Shown: piece by piece, positions 24,501 through 36,500 of the stretch | Layout: every line of letters begins with the position of its first letter | Numbering within the stretch: position 1 is the first letter of the stretch | Assembly: GCA_019925095.2 (NCBI GenBank) | Contig: CM034389.1 | Location: 21,377,435 to 21,441,434, forward strand | Length of the DNA stretch: 64,000 bases | Direction of reading: 5' to 3' | Origin: Dendrolimus kikuchii | Lineage: Eukaryota > Arthropoda > Insecta > Lepidoptera > Lasiocampidae | Notes under the pieces: model-generated | Seen by the model: only the letters and a program-made list of their open reading frames with translations | Told to the model about the DNA's origin: nothing | Database searches by the model: none | Position numbers and translations under genes: made by a program

Positions 24501-27500
24501 TAAACATAGTGTCATAACCATGGGACCCCTTTCAACAATGTTAATTTATCAAAATATTGAGAAATCTTAATGTTTTTTTTTATTTCTAGCCATACAACAG
24601 TGAGCATAATCATTTTATATGGCTACAAAATAAATATTAAGATTTTTTAATATCTTGGATAAATTTTCAGGATAACAAAAGTGGTGTAATTTCCCCTATT
24701 TCAAAATTATTACTTTTATTGTTAACTTACTTTAACATCTCTGACATAATGTATGACTAGTTTATCTTGATCCACGGCCGAGGCCCAATCCAACACGTCG
24801 TTCGGGTGTTCCTGAAACATTCAATTGCAATAATAAATGTTTCAAGCACAAAAACGCATACACTGTATAAAATAATTACAAATTCAATTAATCCATAAAC
24901 ATCCTAAGCCCAACTTTACACTTTCCACGTAATTCTCCAAGGCGAAGCGTACTCTACGACTAACCACTGCCTGACTCAGCTGTGAAAGCTTCAGTTCGCT
25001 ATTGACAATGGTAGTGCTCCCTTCGTCTTAGAGGCTTATGCGAGTAAGACTTTTTATCCGTGCAGGAACGGAGAAAGAATACAATTTCCTGCGGCCTGGC
25101 GGCCTGTCGTAAGAGGCGACTAAACAACCTACAGCCAGGTGGTAGGGTATTTGCTCGACTGGATGGCGACCACCCCTGGTCTAGAGTATACCGCCATAAC
25201 AACCTTGTGTTGTGTTCCGGCATTAGTGACCAGGTTCCAGTCTCCTTTAAGAGAGCAGCAGCGCATTTGTAGCACCTTTGGTGTTGCAAATGTCCATAGG
25301 ACATGGTGACCGCTTTCCATCAAGTGGGCCGTCTGCCTGTCCGCTGAACTCCTGCAATAAAAAAAAGACTCGCAGGAGAGTGAAGCCGTGCTCTTATAAA
25401 AATATAAATCAGTCTCTATTTTATGGAATATTGAATTATGTGAAAGTATCTATAAGAAAAATCGGTACGATATCTCATGATCTACCAAACAATACATAAC
25501 ATATAATAACAACTTTTATTTTGTATAAATGTAGCAGAAAAGATGTTACAATAATGATATTTAAGGCTCTATACATTCCTAGATCACGGAAGACAAAGAT
25601 GTCGAGTAAAAACTTTAACAATACTCATTGACACTTGACATCTGTCTTCCGTGATCACGGGTACTGAAAAATGTCCGAAAAGTCGGAAGAATAAAATTCA
25701 AATAAAATACCGCGCTTAAAACTGTTAGAACTTTAGGAGTATAGAACACGTGTAAGGCAGTACATTTGCCCTGTACAAAATTTAAATTCGTACACTACTT
25801 CAAAAATTTTGTCCCGCTACTACTCACGCGTCAAATGTAAGAGAGGAAGGGCGGAACGAGGACAGCAGTACAATAACACCTCTACGGATATTCACATGAC
25901 AAAGAGGGACAACATGACATGGACGACTGCTAGTATAATGAGGTGAACGAGGCCGATCACATCCGATTCTTAACGAACATTCCCGAACTAGAAGTTTAGT
26001 ACAAAATGTCATGTTACTCTTACAAACTCATTTTAAAATCATGTCCTACCCAACTCTATTTAGGAATTACTCGTCTGGGGTGGAGGAGCAGCAGAACGAG
26101 ATCGAATGCTCCTCCAGTCCAAAGGAAGGTCTTCCAATGAGGCTATTGTTATGCCTCACAGGCCTAAGCTCACCTATTGTTGTGGATTTGTATATATTCT
26201 TTGTACGGGTCGGGAATGGTTTACGACTTCAATTATTGCATAGCGCCATATTGGCTTGTAACACTACAAAACGCAGTTTTATTATGTGTAAGGAAAATGA
26301 AATCTGTTCATGGCGATAACCGATGTTGCTGCAAACGCTCAATCCGTTTTGGACAAGACAGGCATGATGTCCGTTCCTCCTGAAAATGAAGAAGCCCGAG
26401 CCCAGTAACATTAGGTTTTAGGGCTGTTATTACATATAAAAAATATCAATAAACTTACAGGTATTACGGTCTCCCAGTTTTCTTGGGCGGGATTTTCTAA
26501 ATCTATCTTTATTAATCTATAATTTGGTGAGTTCCTGTTTGTACGGAATATGGCCACCGAACCTTCGTTTGTAATATACTGAAAACCACAAAAATGTTAC
26601 CTGAATTTATCATATAGTCAGCGAGTAGGTTTTAAACAAAATGACATGACCAATTTTAAAAAACCTATGAACCTTTAAGATTCTTAAATTTCTTTCTGAT
26701 CCTTGCTTTGCTCTTCCAACTTTTGTGATTACAGATATGAGTGATCTTGAAGCAAGGGAATTTGGAAGATATGAAACCATTCAACCACTACCAAAATTAT
26801 TTAATAGAATTAAAATAGAGAATGTGTCCGAATTACCAAAACAAATGTGAAAGATGGCCGCTTTTAAAACTCGGCTTTACACCTGTAAGTTTTGCCCGCG
26901 TAAACCTTTAAAGCGCGATTCGATTTATCAATACTAAACTCAGCTGTGAGAGGATGAGACTGATACTAATAAATAATAGTGAGCGCATAACCTTAGAGGC
27001 TTACGTGAGCAAAACTGACAGATATATGAGTGGGTTAAAGATAGGTTCTCTGCCACGTTGGTGATTGCAATAAGCTCTTTTCAAGATCTATGTACATGTA
27101 TCAGAGGAGGTCACGTTTTCTATACAAATTATACGGTATATACAGTGAATTTTTCAAGTGGGCTTTCAGAGCCAAATCCTGAACTATATGAAAAAGCCAA
27201 AAATACTAAAAGGAGTCGTGAGGCCGATTTTGATAAAAATAAAAGTCATTAAATTTGTGAAAAGTCAGTTAAGGATTAAGGATGTATGGAAAATAAAATA
27301 TTTTGTTGAAAAACAACCCTTTTTTTGGTTTTCCGTTTGATATGCCTTTACAGAAATTTATTCTTATAAGCTACACTATGAAATGGTATTACACTAATAC
27401 AGGTGTGTTTATTTTTCAAAATCAGCCGATTCGATTGCACAAGGGTAAATGATTTTTCAAAATCTAATTATACCGCTTTACTTTTCGTTAAAATCGGCCT

Positions 27501-30500
27501 CGAGGGTCCTTTGAGAGTTATTCGCTATTTCTTATAATTTAGGATTTGCCCCCGAAAGAATACTTCGAAAAATCACCTATATATATAACAAACTTGTGAA
27601 ATAATTTGTTTACGAATAAGCCTTTAATTAAGTATCACGAAAAAAAATATGATCAGGCAACATTTACCTCGTAATCAGCTTCAAACTTGTGCACGATCTG
27701 CGTGAGGTTCAACAGACCGGTGATCTCTGGGGTTTTAGACAAGTCAGCAAAGAACAGCAAGTTGTCCCTGCAGTCCTTCACTGGTGATACTATCAGGTAC
27801 TGCCCACAGTCCGTCACCTCGGCGCCGCTGTTTAAAAGAGAGAGATATATATATATATATGTTAAAGTTTGCCATTGTTGGCATCCATACTATAAAATCA
27901 TTCAAGATTGGTCTATACCTCGGACAAATAATTAGCAATGTCATGCAACGAGGTAATGCGGCCAGTCTTTCAAGGACGTTCGCAACTGACAGCAGTCTGG
28001 CTCTAGATTTTCTAGGTTAATTTGTATATACGGACGAGAACTTATTGAAGAATTTAAAAAATCGTAGGACTTTTACACACAATTATTCTATTATTAAAAT
28101 TGTACAGCTACAAAAAAAAAAGATTTATTAATATCCTGTATACATTGATGCCAATCATTTAACTGACAATGGTATAGTTTACTATATATTTATTATACAT
28201 AAATACAAAATAAACTTAATCTAACTCCCTTATTCCCCCACCTTTTATACGAAGTTTATAGATTCGTTAAACTTTTATAAATCTATAATCGCATTTTTAA
28301 TGGGGTTGAGAGACATAGAAATCAAGGTGCAGATCGTAAAGATCGGATGAGTCTGTCGAATTCAAATGTCATCCTGCTAATCCTGGTCAGGATATCGAAA
28401 CAAAGTTATAAAAATAATGTTTTGTCATTGGTCCTTATATGTAAAATGCCAAATCAATTAGACATCTGCACGTGGGTGAAAATGACGTTGAAAAATGCCA
28501 TTAAGTGGATATTAAACTATTTATTTCTGTCTTTCAATTCGGATGAATCAACTATAAAGTTTCCTACACACTACGCCGGCGACTTTTTGCCGCGCGGGTA
28601 TGCCGCCAACACTTGCCGCTGGCGGCCACAGAGCATGATTTCAGATGTAATAGCCGGGTAGAACGCTAGTGGTGTAGTACACTTTGTGTTTCTAGTTCGC
28701 ATTTTGTAAATGCCAAATAAACTTGCAATTATATTCAGCGCATTCATCCGTTTATTTTTGTTTTTATAATCTACATTTCTAGGATTCCATAAAATGTTTT
28801 TGGGAAATTATTTAATTAGAAGCAACAGAGCTTCGTCGTCCCAATTAAATGACATTTTAATATGTTTTACGTAGAAGACACTGCACAACGCTATCACTCG
28901 AATGTCGGGAGCGAACTGACGCCGGCTCCCTGCGCAACCCACCGGCCATGTTAGCGGCTCGTTTGTATGAATGCCGTTGGGCTTGTTGGCGGTATGCCCG
29001 CCGGCATAGTGTGTAAGGGCCTTTATGGTCCATACAAATATAAACTTGAATCATTCAATGCTATTGAATACCGTCGCATTTTATTCAGTTCTGTATCTTT
29101 CAACCAAATTAATCCGAAATGGTTGACCCATTTAGAATCACCCTTACATACATTCATTGATACATATATTAGAATAGAATATTCTTTATTGCACATATGA
29201 AAGCAGTATACATTAGAAATAACAATATTAAAACTAATAAAACCGCCGATTTTATCGCTAATAGCAATTTCTTCCAGACAACCTGCTGGAAATAATTTTA
29301 CATACATAGAGGAGAAACAAATAAAAGCGTGTTAAAAGAAGACAATTCCTTTGTCGTCAAAATGACTTATTGATGAAAAAACTCACATCCTCCATAGGGG
29401 CTCTTCGGGGAATTCAACTACAATTACATCCTCGGATTGTGGTGTATTTAGTCTGTGGTAGCATAACTTCTGGTCTCGGTTCATTTCTGTTTCACTGCCG
29501 TCTGTTTTGCCAACTTGGTCTGGATACCTCTGCAGAATTCGGTAGGTTTTACACATCATAAATACAATACATTTAAAAAAATGTTCATAAGGAAAAGCGA
29601 GTTTTAAAAAATACCTTTTTGTGATCTTACTTTTTTCGCATATCATTACAAATATAATTTCATCTACTTTTAAACAATAATAAATACGCTGTTTGATATA
29701 ACTATGTGGTAGAGTCATACTTGAATTATTATAGTGATTATTGCTCTTAGGGTAATTAACCACTGTGATATCACTCTCTAACAGAATATTGGTGTGACTC
29801 GATTAGCCTTGAAGTAAATCAAACCCTAGTGCGTACCTCTGGTTTAATATAGGTTAGATTGCATTAAATGTTTATACTAGTACTATTGGGCTCCCGGAAG
29901 ATTTACTTCGTTTTATATCGCAAACTATCTCATCTCCCGGGATGAAAAGTATTTATGTCCATTTTTGGTATTAAAACTACGTGTATACAAAATTACAGCA
30001 AAACCGATTCAGTAATCCTCGCAGTTTTTAAGTGAAAGCTTAACAGATAGACAGATCGAGATGGTATTGATTACAGCTGATGAATTTTTATATCCATTTA
30101 TATCTTAAGAAATGATTCGTCTCCCATACAAACTTTCATCCAATATTTCAGCCCATTCTAGTTCTAATTTTGCGATAAAAGTAGTAGTATGTGTGTCAAA
30201 TCCTACCCATCTATCTGTAAACTACATAAATGAAAAAACACAAAATAAAACCTACCCTACTTTCTGGGGTAACCTTTATATCATAGTTCTATCCCCTTTT
30301 ACGGATGAAAAGTGTCCTATATCCATCCTAGATATTGAACTTACATATATATCGAATATCAGCCAAATAGTACAAGGTTGTCCTTGAAAGCATAACAGCC
30401 AAATAGAAAAACAGACTTTTATCCGGAAACTATACCATTTTTCTGGATAAAAGTATCCCATGTCCAGCCAAATAGGCCGCGTAGTTTTTCCGTGAAAGCA

Positions 30501-33500
30501 TGACCGACAGACTTACTTTCGCATTTAGAATATTAAATAGGGATTCTTCCTGTCTAATCCTCTTTTTCCTATCCTAAAGACAGACAAGGCGCTGGCTTCG
30601 TCCCCTGGCGTTGTAAACGTTTATAGATGACGATAACCACTCTCCATGAGCTGGGTTGTCTGTCTGACGGTTTGTCAGCGTCGCAATAAAAAATATTAAC
30701 TCGATTAAAGAAATAACGTCTTAACTTACTATGTAACAGTAACATGCTTTTCGTTCAGGATTTATTCGTTATCTTCTTGAGACGCAAGTGCGTTAACTAT
30801 TAAGCTAACATGACTTGAATTACGAGACCTACATTATATTAAATTTGTATGTATTTGCCCCCGAAAGATTGACTTCATTTTATATCGCAAACTATACCAC
30901 ACCCGTCTATATGTAAACTACATAAATGACAAAACTTGACAAAAATGACAAAATAGATAACATGGTCCAAGTCGACCAACTGGACCCAGTGGATCCAGTG
31001 GACAAAGTGGACCCAACTGGCCTAGTGGACCCAGTGGTCAAAGTGGACCCAGTGGATCCAGTGGTCAAAGTGGACCCAGTGGGCCCAGTGGACCCAGTGG
31101 ACGAAATGGACAAAATCACAAAACCTGTCCTAGTTTCCGGGATAAACTTTACATAAATCTATCCCAAAATGTATCCCATTATCCGGGATAAAAAGTATCC
31201 CTTGGGCACTCTCGGTATTCAAATTATATATGTACCGAGTTTCAGCCAAATCGGTCCAATAGTCTTTCCATAAAAGGATAACAAACAAAAAGACAAATAT
31301 ACTTTTATCCCGGAAACTATCCCATTTTCCGGGATAAAAAGTATCCTATGTTCATTCTCGGCATCGAAAATATATATATATACTGAGTTTCAGCCAAATC
31401 GGTCCAGTAGTTTTTACGTGAAAACGGAACAGACAGACAGACAGACAGAGTTACTTTCGCATTTATAATATTAATAGGGATAGTAGAATAAAGCGTAAGC
31501 AATCGCTCATATAATTTATAAATATATTTTTTAAATTAGGTAAAATATAACTAACCTATAATTAAGTATTACTACATTATTCCGCGCGTTTGTGCAACTT
31601 TATGATCCCAGAAACACTAATACGGAATTTAAAATTCTTATAGACATATAACAGAGCGACCTCTTTAGTACGTTGGTGTTGCGACGTCGTCGCGTCGACA
31701 CTGCGTCGTTTTACATACTTTTTAATGACATGTCACATTATGCGCTGCGTCGTCGCACGCGACGTTTCAACGGATCGAGGGACGAGAAGAAGAGAGGAAG
31801 GGTTATGTGCTTCGCTCTCGGAGTTGGGCAGTGGACCGGTAAGCAAAATATCCAGAATCTTTTGTCCTTACGTTTGGTTCGGTGGTGGTGTAATAGAAGT
31901 AATAATAGAACACTTTTGTTCCGATCCATTGTGGAAAGTCCACTGAAATCCACACTCAACACAGACGATGCGCTGCAACGTCGTGCGTCATTTGCAAGGC
32001 AGGTGTGGCATACAATGCATTGATGTTGCGACCACGCAACGCAACTCACTTATAAGGCCTGACCCTAAGTGTGTTATTTATGTGTGAATTAATTAAAAAT
32101 TCATTAGTCGCATTTGATTTGAATGTCAAGAAAATTTCCCTACATGCAAATCGATGTAAGCAATACTTGATAATTAGAGGATTATAATCATTTTGTTTAT
32201 GTAAATGTATGTTAAATTATGCCACGTGTTAAATTATTATATTTACCTGCTAATAATAATAAAAAAACAACTTTTAATTTTTCTATTAGGAGCTTGTCAA
32301 ACAACTTCGAATATGCGTCTCGCTGAATCTTTCCATTGTAGAAATTAGAATTACCTTATTCATCTAAGTTTCTAAGTATATAAATATCATGGAAATCAGT
32401 TTACATTAAATGATGTAAGCATGGAAAGAACGTCCATATAAACTCAGTTCCATATTCATATTGTTACGACCGAATGCCGACAAAAGACAAAATCACACCT
32501 GCGTCTGTAGAAACACATTTTATTACCTTTTTCGGCATTTGGACTTCTTATGTTTGCTTTGTGTTTAAAATTTGTAATAAGAAAAACAGACCATTGTGTA
32601 TTGTAATGTATATGATAGTCATTAGCCAGGTGTGTTTCTTAGTTATTATAGATATGCGGTCAAGTATTGTGTCGAGACATATTGAATAGTTTAGTATAAA
32701 GCAATTCTCGGACGCAGGGGTGAGGCAGTCAAGGCGATAACACAAGCGAGGCAAGACGTGTGTACATTTAGTTATTGAATTGTGCATTACATTTGGGCTT
32801 ATTGCGTCCGGTTATATTTGTACCTGTGTTATACGTGTTTGTATAGTTCTAATAAATTCTATAGCAATTCTAACGGCATTTCAATTCGAGTCCTGCAACT
32901 CGTAACATTTATCCTTTCCTGGCAATTAGTTTTCTGATGAATGTTATTATGCAATAAAAATTCAAATTTAATCAATATAATATGACAACATCTACATATA
33001 ATGAATTTATCCCTGTCTTGCAATCTAATGGCATTGACATCTCATATACATAATTACCTATAACTGTTAAACGGAGCCATAATAATTGTTATAAACTATG
33101 CTATTTCATTACTATTATACGCCTTATTAGGCGTACAAATAATAATAACAATGACATTTCGCATGCTCTTTGCCTGTTGGTAATGTTCATGCATAACTTT
33201 GTATCTATACTATTATAACATCTATACTGTGTTCCATGTTTTTAAATAAATAAATAAATGTATTGATCGTATGTTCAAGATTTGAGTCATGGATAATTGG
33301 AATAAATGGAACATCTACGTGTGCCACGAAGCTACGCTGAGTAATTATAGTGCCGTCACACGCGAGCTCGATCTGTTTTCGGTCCTCGGGCACTTCCGAG
33401 TTCAAAAATGTATCTTTAATTTGATAAACTTTATCATTATAGCGAAAAATAAAAATACTTTGTTATAAAGTAACATATGATCTATCCATTTATTACAAAA

Positions 33501-36500
33501 AAATATGATTCAAATACCCAATTAAGAATACGGTTTTACAGTACAAACAAGTGAGAAGTACTAACGGTTATCTCTTTGGTTCAAGTAATATGCGCATCAC
33601 TTTACTTACCGAATAAAACAGGCCTTTGTTATCTTTGGACCATGACATTGATGCGAATTTAACTTTTTTTAACACTTCTGGGTAGTCCTCGCCTGCAAAT
33701 TACAAAAAAGATATGAATATTTCTGTGGTTGAGCGGGTCTAAGCTTTTGCCCGCCTAGCTCACTGTAACGCAAAGGTTCCGGGTTCGGTTCCTAGTATGG
33801 TAAATTTCGGAAAATAATTTTCTCCGTTATTTATTGGGATCGGCCCCAGAGTGGTCCGTTGTATATTACCCATAACACAAGCGACACACACAATAGCTAT
33901 AAAATACCCACAAAAATTGCATAGTAACAATTTTTTTATTGCTCCAGTACAGCAGACAGGCTGACGGCCCAACTGTCATGGAAAGTGGTTACCGTAACTA
34001 AAGATGCTACCAATGTGCTGCCGGACTCGTAGATGGGACTGGAACCTGGTCACTAATGCCGGAACACAACTCAAGGTTATTATGGCGACATGCTCTTGAG
34101 TTCTAGACCGTGGTAGCCATCCAGACGGGCAAATACCCTACCACCTGGCTACGGGTTGTTTTGTCGCATTTTACGACAAGCCGCCTCAACCAACGCACGA
34201 AATTGTATTCTGTCTCCGTTCTTGCACGGATTTAAGAATAAGAAAATAATATCAGTTGGCCTAATCAGGATCAGCAGATTTCAAAAATGTATCTTTTAGA
34301 ATTTTTGTCTTTCTGTCTGCCTTTTAGAATATCAGGACTACGGAACTGATTTAAACGTATCGCGAGACAGAGCTATCTTATATAGCCCTGGTCATCATTT
34401 AAGATATCTTATCCCGATGAATGGCATTATAGGTAGACATGAGATAGACGAATAGAACAAAAAAGATGACACTGCAAGTGCAATGTTCGAAGCTTTTATT
34501 TCAAAACACGTTTGTTTCGGAAAATGTGACAATTATAGTTCAAAAGGTGAAGGGCTATAACACTCACCCGTGGCGACATCTTTGAAATGTATAGTGATCC
34601 AATCTGAGCCACTGACGGAGAGGCCGTACGCGAGCGTCGAGCCGTCCTCCGTGAACTTGGTGCCGGACAACGCTATCGTGCCGTCCTCTGACAATGAGTT
34701 TGGATCGAGGAACACACGGGGCTCGCTGTCTAAGCTATCTTGCACGTATAGAACACTGGAAATAGGGTTTTCTTTTTAAATTCCATGACTTCAGCAAGCA
34801 GGCACGCCCCACCTGATGGAAAGCGATTACTATCGATGCCAATGGACATTTGTAGCGCTAAAGGCACCTTCACCTACCAACGAGCTGCCGCTCTCTAAAG
34901 GTTTATTATGGTTATAGTAGTATTCCAACTTACAAATTCGTCCCTAAACCTACAACCATACATGCCTTGTTTGTATGAAGAGGGTGTTATATTAAAAATC
35001 CGATGTTTTATGTAATAATATAATCCTAACAAAAATCGCCAATAAAAATGTCTATGTTAGGATTTCAGAACAGAACAGGAAGTTACTTAAGCACGTTGTA
35101 TATTATTTAACTATTTTTATTTATGACCAACAATTTTATATGCGATAATTATTTTAAATTAATAATACGTGGCTATGTAAGCTTTAGACGTCAAAATTAA
35201 TGCCAAAGTAGCATATAAAGGTCAACATCGAACACTGATGCTTTTTATGTAAACTAATATTATAGATAATCATTTCTGCTTAAAACTAACGTTAAATAAA
35301 AATCATTTTAAAGTTTACACAATATTTCTCAATCCGAAATCTAGGGGTATAACAACATCTATATATATCGCAAAGTCATGTTAGTTACATCATTTATAAC
35401 TGAAAAACGGCTGGACTGATTCTTATAATCTTTGATTTGTTGGATTCATCTCCACCCCGAATAGCAAAATAACTATGAATGTATGGAAAATCCGCAGATT
35501 TCTTTTATGTACGTGTGTCAGTGAACTTCTCTTAAATCGCTGGACTGATTTTGATAAAAAAAAGTTGTTTGTGTTTGAGTGAGTCCCGGAATAGTTAGAT
35601 TTCCAATTGGATCCGGTAGGTGTCGCTGAAATCTGGTTTTACGGTTTTGATGACATTTTTCGTTATGGAACTGTAATCAGGTTCCAAATTTTCATTTTTT
35701 CAGGGCAGGACCAGGTCTGCCCGGTCCGCCAGTAATTAAAATATTAAAAGAAATGTTGGCATTCTGTGACCAAGCTAATATTTTATACAATTTAAGTACA
35801 AAAACTTACTTTTGATTTTGCAATCCTGTGTTTTTGAAGAAGAAATATCTGTCCCCTCTTCTAAAGGGAGAGGAGTATTTGGGGTAGTTCCACAGTTCTG
35901 TCAGCCGTTCATTTAAGTCCGACTTAATGGGACACGCGTCTAAAAATGGACGGGTTATTTTGTTTTCTGCCTCTATAAACTCTTTGGTTTCGTTGGAGTC
36001 TGGATCTTCTAGCCAGCGGTACGGGTCTTTGATCTGTAATAAAAATTGTTTCATTAAACGGAGACATCACTATTCATTCTTTTTTATTCTGTTACATCAT
36101 TTTCTTTTCTATTATTATATCCGAATTAGACCCCTGTTTTTTTTTCATATCTTTAAACGCATTGTACAAACACGAACGAACCCTTTAGAGAGTTTTATTA
36201 TTATAAACTCTTTTGTGTTGCACAATACTGAAAATATTAATATAAAGTTTAAGCCTGGCGCGAACCAAGTGGTGGCAACAGTTAGCAATAAGCATGTGAC
36301 TAGAGAATTTCAAAGTCTGACGTAACATGAATTGGTTTAAGGGTGCTTTCGATAACGAGAATGACTACGGGATCATTTTTACACCGAAAAGTGGGATAGT
36401 TTCCGTACGATATAAATTCGAAATATACCGCAACTGGTGCTAGAAAAGCTCAAATAATACATAAAATATCTATCTATCTGCATAAAATAATATATAATCT

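Larger units (their letters stand above)
22327..27667 (-). other. introns 9 to 6 of the prolyl endopeptidase gene (non-exon parts)
   Basis: Repeats seen here are a worn family A copy (22530-22655), a repeat shared between 23500-23650, 27340-27600 and 48330-48600, a possible reversed tRNA-related SINE (24290-24480), a full family A copy (25051-25367) and a foldback (25582-25656). A TE scrap lies at 26055-26165. No extra exon is needed by phase or homology. Confidence 0.65.
27828..33609 (-). other. introns 5 and 4 of the prolyl endopeptidase gene (non-exon parts)
   Basis: Intron 5 (27828-29386) holds a 450-bp GC-rich MITE nested in a foldback and a LINE tail. Intron 4 (29530-33609) holds LINE-like tails (29880-30060, 30470-30543, 31380-31481), a partial family A copy, a 9-bp minisatellite, a Harbinger-like relic and a solo LTR. 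An open frame on the - strand at 33205-33405 is not recognised. Confidence 0.7.
33693..35809 (-). other. introns 3 and 2 of the prolyl endopeptidase gene (non-exon parts)
   Basis: Intron 3 (33693-34567) is almost filled by SINE G copy 2 and a family A copy. Intron 2 (34756-35809) holds a partial family A copy and decayed repeat with cggctggactgattctta-like phrases near 35400. No coding is seen. Confidence 0.65.

Noticed and set aside
29383..29763. 126-codon - strand frame treated as one gene
   Set aside because: Only 29387-29529 is exon 5. The N-terminal 78 codons are intron upstream of the CTGCAG acceptor.
30907..31156. Collagen-like GSTGST (-) or VDPVDK (+) repeat protein
   Set aside because: Both are readings of a 9-bp minisatellite whose period keeps all frames open.
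33205..33405. 66-codon - strand frame near POP exon 4
   Set aside because: Not needed for POP phase or length, no recognised domain. Probably repeat-derived.
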